In this document: positions 54,801-62,975 of the stretch, piece by piece
Layout of the letters: each line of letters begins with the position of its first letter
Position numbering within the stretch: the stretch's first letter is position 1
Source: Gemmatimonadota bacterium
GTDB taxonomy: Bacteria > Gemmatimonadota > Gemmatimonadetes > Longimicrobiales > Gaopeijiaceae
Length of the DNA: 64,000 nucleotides
Reading direction: 5' to 3'
Assembly: GCA_022564055.1 (NCBI GenBank)
Contig: JADFMD010000002.1
Location: 1-64,000 of the forward strand
Translations under genes and position numbers: made by a program
Notes under the pieces: model-generated
Seen by the model: the letters and a program-made list of their open reading frames with translations, nothing else
Database searches by the model: none
Told to the model about the DNA's origin: nothing

Positions 54801-56742
54801 CCGGGAGGAGGGCAAGGACATTCAGTCCGAACCCTTCACGGTGGTGGGCATCGGGGACATGAGCGGTGACGTTTTCGGAAACGGGATGCTTCTCTCGAGG
54901 CAGATCAAACTCATCGCGGCTTTCGACCACCGACATGTCTTCATCGATCCTTCTCCTGATCCGGAGATCGCCTTCCGCGAGCGAGAGCGGGTATTTGGTC
55001 TGGGGCCCTCGAGCTGGGAGGACTATGATCGGGGTTGCATGAGCGAGGGTGGGATGATCGTTCCACGGGGCGCCAAGGAGGTGGACCTCACGCCCGAGGC
55101 CAAGACGGTGTTGGGCATTCCCGACGACGCGGGAGCCCTCGACGCGGAGTCGCTGATCCAGGCCGTACTGCGCGCACCGGCCGAGCTTCTTTGGAACGGA
55201 GGAGTCGGCACCTACGTGAAGGCACCGGAGGAATCCCATGCCGACGCGGGCGATCCCCCTAACGACGCGGTTCGGGTGAACTCCGATGAGTTGCGCTTCC
55301 GAGTGGTAGGGGAGGGTGGCAATCTCGGATTCACGCAACGCGCCCGCATTGATTTCGCGTTACGTCGAGGTCGGATCAATACGGATGCCTTGGACAACTC
55401 CGGGGGTGTCGACCTTTCCGACCGCGAAGTCAACCTCAAGATCCTCCTCGGGCACTCGGTCGGTTCCGGGCGCATGGATGAGGAGCAGCGTAATCGCCTT
55501 CTGGAGGAAATGACCGACCCTGTCGCAACGCTCGTGGTGGCGGATAACGAGGCACAGAGCCTCGCAATCTCCCTGGACGAAATCCGAACCAGGGAGGCGC
55601 TGGATGACTTTCGGGATCTCATGTCCTCGCTGGAAAAGACCGGGGGTCTCGACCGGGCAGCCGAAAATCTGCCCACGTGGGAGGTGCTGGGGGTGCGGCT
55701 CGACGAGCTCGGCCAGTCTCTTTCACGCCCTGAACTCTGCGTGCTCTTGGCCTACTCCAAGCTCGACCTGATGGGTTGCCTGCTGAGGAGTGACCTTCCG
55801 GACGATCCGGCGGCCCAAAACTACCTGCGGGATTACTTTCCGGCCGCTGTACTGGCGGCGGCGGGTGAGGAGAGCCTCGAAAGCCATCGCCTGCGCCGCC
55901 AGATCATCGCCTCCCAGCTCACGAATGACCTCGTCGACCTCATGGGGTCCACGTTCGTCAATCGTCTCTCGCGGGACACTCGGTTCAGCCCTTCCGAGGT
56001 CACTAGAGCTTGGCTGATCGCCGGCAGGCTTTGCGACCACGCTGCCCTGGTGCGACGCGTCACCGCTGAAACGCTGCCGTCGAGCGTGGCTTATCGGTGG
56101 CTGCTGGGCCTCGCTCGTGTGCTGGAACGCACCACACGTTGGCTTCTTCTCAACGTAAAAGCGGACCAAGACACGACCGAAATCATTGAGCGGCACCGAG
56201 ATGGGCTGGAGAAGTTGCGCACCGACTTCTCAGATTTCGTCACCGGGGATGACCGGGTCGTTTTCGAAGAAAGAATGGCGGAGATCGAGCGTTACGGCGC
56301 GGAGCCGGATCTCGCGAGAAATCTCATCACGCTTCGGTTCCTCGATCAACTTCTCGAGATCCTGCGGCTGGCCGAGGAAACGGGTGCGAAACCGCTGGTG
56401 GCCGGACGTGCGTACTTCCAAATAGCTGAACTTTTCCATGTTCCCTGGTTGCGGGAGGCGATCTTGGCCTCGCCGGGGGAGGACCGGTGGAAGAAACGAG
56501 CGGCGCGAGCGCTGGCTGAGGATCTGGGCCGCGCTCACCATCGCTTGACCAAGCGGGCACTGAGGTCCACGGGCGAGAACGGGGGAGTCGAGACCCGCTC
56601 GAGTGAGTTTGCTCGTTTCCGCGAGTTGATGGAGGAAATCCGGGCTGAGGACGCCATCTCTATCTCTGGACTTGCGGTGGCGGTGCGTGAAATTACGCGG
56701 TGGGCTACGGATGGCGATGGGCCAGGGGTGGCACCCGAGTGA
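51838..56742 (+). CDS. NAD-specific glutamate dehydrogenase, large (about 180 kDa) class
   Basis: 1634 aa; [41 protein letters not shown]...[19 protein letters not shown]...[21 protein letters not shown]. Confidence 0.95.
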   Translation: [1634 protein letters not shown]

Positions 56743-56879
56743 GGCGGTCTTTCTTGTGCCGGAGATCATGAAATGGTTGAGCAAGGGGCGTTGGTGGCCG
56801 ATCTTTTAGTAGAGCATTGGAACCGAAGAAAGTTCTAGTGGCCAAGGGCATGAGGCGTATCAGCGGCGATGTCGTGGCG

Positions 56880-57356
56880 ATGAGTGACGAATCATCGACC
56901 CAATTAGGGTTTACGGTGGTCGAGTTGTTGGTGACCCTCATTCTCTTCACGATAGCGATGGCGTTGGGTTCGTCCGTGTTTTCGGGATACCAATCTCGAA
57001 CGGCCGCCCAACGGGCCGCGCAGGTTTTTGCGATGGACCTGAGTCTTGCGCGGACCAGTGCTGTGAGGGGCCGGGAGGTCGTTATCGTGGATTTTGATGA
57101 GGCTGGAGGTAGTTACGTAATCAGGCTGGAGTCGGGCGATACCATTCTAAGGAGGGAGTTTGGTCGGAACGATGATTTTCCGCTCGACTCTCTGAATCTT
57201 CAATTGACTGGGGACAGTTTGGCCTTCGATTCTCGGGGTGTAGGTGACTTGAGTGGCTCGGCGTCTCCGCTCGGGACGGCCAGCTTTGCGGCTGGAGCGA
57301 ACATATACGATGTATCTTTTAACGTCATGGGAGCCTCAAAGGTCGACCCGCGTTGA
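56880..57356 (+). CDS. GspH/FimT-type minor pseudopilin (ATG 56817 possible)
   Basis: Prepilin motif QLGFTVVELLVTLILFTIAMALG; AQRAAQVFAMDLSLARTSAVRGRE. Confidence 0.82.
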   Translation: MSDESSTQLGFTVVELLVTLILFTIAMALGSSVFSGYQSRTAAQRAAQVFAMDLSLARTSAVRGREVVIVDFDEAGGSYVIRLESGDTILRREFGRNDDFPLDSLNLQLTGDSLAFDSRGVGDLSGSASPLGTASFAAGANIYDVSFNVMGASKVDPR

Positions 57357-57745
57357 GTACAGGACACCACAAGGCTCTGCGTTTATCGACGGATGGCTTT
57401 ACGCTGATCGAAGTCATCGGCGCCCTGGTAATTTTCTCCATGGGGGTCCTGGCTGTCATGGGACTGGGAGCCGCCCTGACCCTGCAGATGGAGATGGCGG
57501 CTCTGCGGTCCGAACTCGCTCTGGTAGGGCAGGAGCGGATGGACAGCCTGGAGTTGGTGGATTACGCGACGCTGAGCGTCGGTACGACTACGTCCTCGAC
57601 GTCGATTCGCGGGCAGATATATGTCTGGTCGGTGACGGTGAGCGACTCGTCGGCGATCATCCGCCATGTGGCCGTCACGGGGGTCCCCTCGAGTGGCTCG
57701 GGGCCATACTTCAAGGGTTCCGCCTTCGTGGACCGCGACTGGTAA
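57353..57745 (+). CDS. PilV-like minor pilin
   Basis: DGFTLIEVIGALVIFSMGVLAVMGLG; TTG start overlapping the previous TGA (TTGA). Confidence 0.8.
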   Translation: MSTGHHKALRLSTDGFTLIEVIGALVIFSMGVLAVMGLGAALTLQMEMAALRSELALVGQERMDSLELVDYATLSVGTTTSSTSIRGQIYVWSVTVSDSSAIIRHVAVTGVPSSGSGPYFKGSAFVDRDW

Positions 57746-58572
57746 GGGGTCGCCGAGCCGGCTTCACCCTCCTCGAAGCCCTGGTGGCCCTCACTCTTTC
57801 TTCCGTCATCGTGGCTCTTGTGTCCTCCGTGTTCCTGACGCAGAACAACTTCTACCGCTTCGTGATCCAACGGACGCGGGTTCAGGATAATCTCCGGGTG
57901 GTGACCGATCTGATCGCCTCCGAAGTCCGGGGTGTGGCGGGGGGTGGGGTGACCACCGCCGAGAGCCGTCGCTTCGTGGTGCGCCTACCGATCGGAATGG
58001 CCGGCGTATGCCGCGCCGAAGCCGGGGCCGGTCACGTGTACATGCCGGGCCTCTCCCAGGTTTACGGAAATGAGGTGGCCGGGTACGCCAGGCAGGACCC
58101 CGGTGGAAATTGGACCTACACGACGGACACCTGGTCCAACCTCCTCACCTCGTCTGGCAGCGGCGACGCCAATTCATGCCTCACCACCAGCGGTGCCGAC
58201 ACCGTTGGAGCCACCGCAGACTTCGGACGTTTTCTGATCCCCGGAGGCACCACGCTCGGCGAGATCGTCATGATCTACCGGGAGGTGGAGTTCAAGATCG
58301 ATCGCTCGCAACTCGATCCGAAGACGCTGGCGGTATACCGTGGAGTTACGGGAGACACGCTCCGGGAGTTTGCGACCGGCATCACGCCCAACACGAAATT
58401 CCAGTACAGACTCCCGAGCTCCCCCTACCAGAATTCGATCACGGGTGCATCATTGGCCTTGATCGAAAACATTCGCGTGACCGCTTCCGCCATCGCCACC
58501 GACTCGATCGGAGGTATCAAATCCTACTCCTATGAATGGACGGTAGGCATCCCCTTGAGGAACAGCAATTGA
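57739..58572 (+). CDS. PilW-like minor pilin, probable CTG start
   Basis: RGRRAGFTLLEALVALTLSSVIVALVSSVFLTQNNFYRFVIQRTRVQDNLRVVTDLIASEVRGV; no ATG/GTG/TTG near the leader. Confidence 0.75.
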   Translation: MVRGRRAGFTLLEALVALTLSSVIVALVSSVFLTQNNFYRFVIQRTRVQDNLRVVTDLIASEVRGVAGGGVTTAESRRFVVRLPIGMAGVCRAEAGAGHVYMPGLSQVYGNEVAGYARQDPGGNWTYTTDTWSNLLTSSGSGDANSCLTTSGADTVGATADFGRFLIPGGTTLGEIVMIYREVEFKIDRSQLDPKTLAVYRGVTGDTLREFATGITPNTKFQYRLPSSPYQNSITGASLALIENIRVTASAIATDSIGGIKSYSYEWTVGIPLRNSN

Positions 58573-59645
58573 GCGCCGTGTTTTTAGACTCGGCGGCGAG
58601 GGATTCGAGCCGGAGCGGGCCAGAGTTCGTCGACGACCCCAGGGGCGGGTTCGTGCTCGCGCTGGTGGTCCTGCTCCTTTTTGGCATCGGGGTGGCCGGC
58701 GCCGCGGGCTACCAGGTCGTGCTCAGTGAGGCGCTCCTGTCGGTCCACGCCAAGGAGACACAAACTGCGCTCTCCATCGCCCGGGCCGGTCTGCGGTCCT
58801 ACATCGGGAAGCAGATCGGCATTCACGACGATACCGTCATCTATTCGATCGAGGGTGGGGACGCGGTGGTCACCGCGCGACTCGTGTCCGTAATCGATGA
58901 CTTTCAGACCCTCTACCTACTCGAGTCGGAAGGGGTGTATACCGATCCGACCTTTACCGGATCTCCGGCGCGCCGGACCGTCTTTCAGTATGCCGTCAAG
59001 CGGGAGGTCGCACTGAACCACGTGGCGATGATGACCCAGGTGACTGGGGATCTTTACGTCGAGGGGAATGCGCATATAGACGGCAACGACGGCGCCAGTA
59101 GCGGCACGTGCCAGCAGAGCTCCGTGGACCTCACCGCCGTGATAATGGGTTCTGGGTCTTTTAACAAGGAGGAGGATCCGATCGACGGCCCGAACCCCGA
59201 GGTGATTTATGTCGGGTCGGCAGCAGCTCTCGACTCGATCGGAATCGACTGGGATGTGCTTACCGATACCGCCTTCCCGGTCGACTACGAGGATACGTGG
59301 CCTTCCTGCGCTCTGCCGGCGGATTCGTTCACCGTTACTCGCTTCAACGGAAACCTGAGTGCCCCTTCCTCTGTTTGCGGTCAGGGCGTCCTGATTGTGA
59401 CGGGAGACTTTACCGGGGGCGACGGATTCCAGTGGGACGGCATTCTGCTCGCCGGCCACATCGTCACCACCAACAACAACTACAGGATCGACGGGCTGGT
59501 CGTGGGTGGCCTGGACGGCAACGGGACCCTGACAAGACTCGACGACAACACTCATATCGACTACCATCGCTGCTACGCTTTCCAGGCGGGCAAGCGCTTG
59601 AGCCACTTCGAGATGGTGGGCAGTACCTGGTGGGAGGAGATGTAG
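58569..59645 (+). CDS. PilX-like pilus assembly/pilin-associated protein
   Basis: DPRGGFVLALVVLLLFGIGVAGAAGYQVVLSEALLSVHAKETQTALSIARAGL; TTG start overlapping the previous TGA. Confidence 0.65.
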   Translation: MSAVFLDSAARDSSRSGPEFVDDPRGGFVLALVVLLLFGIGVAGAAGYQVVLSEALLSVHAKETQTALSIARAGLRSYIGKQIGIHDDTVIYSIEGGDAVVTARLVSVIDDFQTLYLLESEGVYTDPTFTGSPARRTVFQYAVKREVALNHVAMMTQVTGDLYVEGNAHIDGNDGASSGTCQQSSVDLTAVIMGSGSFNKEEDPIDGPNPEVIYVGSAAALDSIGIDWDVLTDTAFPVDYEDTWPSCALPADSFTVTRFNGNLSAPSSVCGQGVLIVTGDFTGGDGFQWDGILLAGHIVTTNNNYRIDGLVVGGLDGNGTLTRLDDNTHIDYHRCYAFQAGKRLSHFEMVGSTWWEEM

Positions 59646-59693
59646 GGACGGCTTCCTGCTTGCCACACGCTCCTGTGGTCCCGAAGTTGCCCC

Positions 59694-60113
59694 ATGGCCA
59701 AAATCGCGTCGCTGATGGATCTGGTGGACCGCATTCTGGACGGTCTGGAGGACGGGACCCTTGTCGCGGGTTTCGAGGAGCCGATCGAGCGGGGCTCGGC
59801 CCGGGGCTCGGTAAGCGTCGTGAGCGACCCCGAGCATTCCGAAAGCCTCGTTGTGGTCCGCCTCTCGCTCATGAGGGTTCCCGAGAACGCTGGTGCCGAT
59901 TTTTATGAGCGGCTGCTCGAGCTGAACCATGCCTCTCTCGGTCGCGCGGCATTTTCGGTGCACGGCGATGGCCTGGTCTACCTCACCGCGGGGCGTCCTG
60001 TCGAGGACCTGGATCCGGGCGAGCTCATCGATCTCATCCTCTGGACTTCAGAGTACGCCGACGCACTCGACGACAAGCTGCTCGCCGAGTTCGGAAGCGA
60101 GAACGCCCTGTGA
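59694..60113 (+). CDS. YbjN/CesT-like small protein
   Basis: ENAGADFYERLLELNHASLGRAAFSVHGDGLVYLTAGRPVEDLDPGELIDLI. Confidence 0.6.
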   Translation: MAKIASLMDLVDRILDGLEDGTLVAGFEEPIERGSARGSVSVVSDPEHSESLVVVRLSLMRVPENAGADFYERLLELNHASLGRAAFSVHGDGLVYLTAGRPVEDLDPGELIDLILWTSEYADALDDKLLAEFGSENAL

Positions 60114-61219
60114 GCGAGGCCACCGGGAAGGGGGAGACTTCCAAGGCGAAGGCGCGGGGCGGGGGTGGAAACGGTCGGCCGTTGATTCGAGTCGCTGGCT
60201 ACTACGTCGTTTTCTTGGGCGGTGTGGGGGCTCTTCTGTGGGCGTTCCCTTGGCTGACCGAGGCGATCCTCGAAGCCGGCGGTGACACGGCCTTTGCGGA
60301 CGAGATCACGAGGACGTTCGGTGGTATCCCGCTGATTGAGGAGCCAGGTGTTGGAGGCTGGCAGGGCCTGGCTGTTCAGGGCCTTTCCTTGATTGGAGCC
60401 CTCGCCATAATGATGCCGGTGGCTTGGACGTACATCATCATCAAACGAAGCGGCGGATACGACCAATCGGTCGTACACACCCTGATCATCTTACCGGTCG
60501 CGGTGACCGGGATCGTCTTAATAGTCAAGACCAGCGTGGCTCTCGCCTTCAGCCTCGCCGGAATCGTCGCGGCCGTGCGGTTCCGCACGACCCTGGAGGA
60601 CACGAAAGACGCGGTGTACGTCTTTCTCGCAATCGGTGTCGGCCTGGCGGCTGGCAGCGGAAGACTCGGGACCGCACTCGTCGCGTCCTTGGTTTTCAAT
60701 GTCGTCAATCTGGTTCTGTGGAAGTTGAACTTCGGCAACATCTATGTGGACCAGATGGGCCGGACGTCCGCCCTTGCGCTCGGAGACGTTTTGGCCGGGC
60801 CGGCGTCGGCGCAGACCGCGCTTTCGATCGGAGACAAGGCGTTGCTGACGGCGATGCCGCAAAGGGATCTTGGGGAGATGGTTGGCCGGGTGGCTCGCCT
60901 CGAGCGGTACCTGGACGAGGAGACGGACGTTCAGACGGAGAAAAAGCTCTACGCGCTCCTGCTCATCTATACGAAGCTCGCCGGCGATGCGCAGAAGGTG
61001 GTCGAGGGCCCGCTCAACGAGATGGCCGTGCGATGGCGGTTGGCCGAGATCATCCCGGGGCAGGACGGTGTATCCGTGCTCCAGTACCTGGTCCGGCTCA
61101 AACCCGGCGTGCAGCCCGGCGTCTTGTTGGACAGGATTCGCAAGGACGGTGGCGACCATGTCCAGGCCGCCGAGTTACGATCACTCAAGAGTCGAACCAA
61201 GCGGAGGAAACCGGCATGA
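60110..61219 (+). CDS. DUF4956-domain membrane protein
   Basis: IVAAVRFRTTLEDTKDAVYVFLAIGVGLAAGSGRLGTALVASLVFNVV; GTG start in a GTGA overlap. Confidence 0.85.
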   Translation: MSEATGKGETSKAKARGGGGNGRPLIRVAGYYVVFLGGVGALLWAFPWLTEAILEAGGDTAFADEITRTFGGIPLIEEPGVGGWQGLAVQGLSLIGALAIMMPVAWTYIIIKRSGGYDQSVVHTLIILPVAVTGIVLIVKTSVALAFSLAGIVAAVRFRTTLEDTKDAVYVFLAIGVGLAAGSGRLGTALVASLVFNVVNLVLWKLNFGNIYVDQMGRTSALALGDVLAGPASAQTALSIGDKALLTAMPQRDLGEMVGRVARLERYLDEETDVQTEKKLYALLLIYTKLAGDAQKVVEGPLNEMAVRWRLAEIIPGQDGVSVLQYLVRLKPGVQPGVLLDRIRKDGGDHVQAAELRSLKSRTKRRKPA

Positions 61220-62274
61220 AAAACACCTATCCCGTACTGCTGTGTTGTGTCACGGCGCTCGTCGCTTCAATCGCCCCGATGAGGGCGGCTGGGCAGGATA
61301 CGGCTTCCGGTGAACGAGCGGTTCCGGCCCTCTTCTCCTCCCATGAGCTCATCGAAATTACGATCGAGACCGACTATGGGGCTCTTCGGCGCGACCGGGA
61401 GCAGGAAAGCGAATACCGACCGGCAATTCTGAGAATGACTGACGATGAGGGGGCTGAGCGCGCGATCGATATCCGGGTCAGGACGCGGGGGCGCTACAGG
61501 CTCGAAAACTGCCGGTTCCCTCCCCTGCGGGTCAACTTTCCCAGGAACAGCATGGGCGGAACGGTCTTCGACGGGCAGAACGGGATCAGGCTGGTCAGTC
61601 ATTGCCGGGACCGAGACGACGACGAACAGAACCTCATCGAGGAATATCTCGTGTACCGAACCTACAACCTCCTGACCGATGAGAGCTTCCGTGTGCGGTT
61701 GGCCCGCGTCACGTATGCCGACGGGGAAGACGATAATGACCCAGTAGTTCGGTATGCCTTCTTCAGGGAGGAATCCGAGGCGATGGCGGAGCGGTTGGGG
61801 GCGGTGTTCCTGGAGATTCGACAGGCCAGCCCAAGTAACTACCGTGCCGAAGAGGCCGTGCGCATGTCGGTCTTCCAGTACATGGTCGGTAATACCGACT
61901 GGTCGATGGTGCGCTTTCACAACGCTGAGGTCTTGCAGACATCGAGCGGTATTTACGTTCCGGTCCCGTTCGACTTCGACTGGACCGGTTTCGTGTCGGC
62001 GCGGTACGCTCGGCCCAACGAGGGTCTAGGCATCAGGAATGTCCGGCAGCGGGTCTATCGGGGATTCTGTCGTCCGAACTTCGACTTTTCCACGGTCTAT
62101 GCTCAGTTCCTGGAGATTCGTGCTGATCTCGAGGCGCTCTACACCGGCCAAGAGGGATTGGACGAGGACAATAGAAGGGATGCGGTGGAATACGTCGACG
62201 ACTTCTACGAAGATATCGAAACCCCGGACAGGGCCGAGGATCGCCTCGAGGACGATTGCCGAAGAATGGGTTAG
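61216..62274 (+). CDS. Exported CotH-like/hypothetical protein
   Basis: Signal peptide ...ALVASIAPMRAAGQ; RVRTRGRYRLENCRFPPLRVNFPRNSMGGTVFDGQNGIRLVSHCRDRDDDEQNLIEEYLVYRTYNLLT; ATGA overlap. Confidence 0.7.
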   Translation: MKNTYPVLLCCVTALVASIAPMRAAGQDTASGERAVPALFSSHELIEITIETDYGALRRDREQESEYRPAILRMTDDEGAERAIDIRVRTRGRYRLENCRFPPLRVNFPRNSMGGTVFDGQNGIRLVSHCRDRDDDEQNLIEEYLVYRTYNLLTDESFRVRLARVTYADGEDDNDPVVRYAFFREESEAMAERLGAVFLEIRQASPSNYRAEEAVRMSVFQYMVGNTDWSMVRFHNAEVLQTSSGIYVPVPFDFDWTGFVSARYARPNEGLGIRNVRQRVYRGFCRPNFDFSTVYAQFLEIRADLEALYTGQEGLDEDNRRDAVEYVDDFYEDIETPDRAEDRLEDDCRRMG

Positions 62275-62311
62275 CCCTGGTCGAACCCCGAGGGCTCCAC
62301 CAGCAGGCCGG

Positions 62312-62716
62312 CTACTGCTTCTTGCGTCCGGCGTTGGCGTGGTCGAGATGTTTCCACGTGTCGCCGCGCCGCACCGCCAGAATCGTACTCGGTGAGACCT
62401 TGAGAAGTTTAGCCCAGTGTCCGGCGGCGTTGCGCCAGTAGCCCTTTCCATCGTCCCAGTCGTCCAAGACTTGCCGGACCTGTTTTTCGTCCAGGAGCGC
62501 GTGGGGCGACTTTTCCCCCTGGAGCCAGGGGTTGTCCAACCACCGCCTGCGTTTTTGTATGGGACCCGGAGCTTTGGCGCCGGAGTGTCCGAGGCAATAA
62601 TGCCGGATCTGACTCGCCGTATAGTCGGGAAAGCCCTTGGCAATATCGGTGTAAAATTGACCCTCTTGAGCGAGGTCTCGCCACTTCACAATCAGGGGCA
62701 GGGGGGGCTTGGCCAT
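62312..62716 (-). CDS. Hypothetical DNA-binding-like protein (two HTH-like segments)
   Basis: [20 protein letters not shown] and [27 protein letters not shown]. Confidence 0.55.
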   Translation of the reverse strand: [134 protein letters not shown]

Positions 62717-62774
62717 GATCTGTTCTTCACCCTCGTCCGAGCAATGAGCTTGAATTGGTCCGTTAAATTAGTCA

Positions 62775-62802
62775 CCCCATGGGTAGAAGTACACCCGTGG
62801 GG
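62775..62802. promoter_or_regulatory. Inverted repeat upstream of the HTH-like gene
   Basis: CCCCATGGGT-AGAAGTAC-ACCCGTGGGG, 10-bp arms with one mismatch. Confidence 0.5.
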
Positions 62803-62975
62803 GCCGGAGGTAAAAGGTCGAACTGACCCGCCACCGTGTGTCGGGCCGATACTTGCACCAGGACCCTCGGAGCGCCAGCTTGGCCTCGGTGTGGGGAAGC
62901 GTGGGGGCGAAAATCCGTCGGTTCCGAGTCCGGGTTTGTCCGGGGTGTGGCCGACCAAGCTCGAGGAGGTCGCTA

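Noticed and set aside
54220-55338. 372-aa minus-strand ORF inside the glutamate dehydrogenase
   Set aside because: Antisense to the most conserved part of GDH; low-complexity Arg/His/Pro-rich composition typical of shadow ORFs
58917-59963. 348-aa minus-strand ORF across the PilX-like and YbjN-like genes
   Set aside because: Spans two plus-strand genes and lacks any motif; considered noncoding
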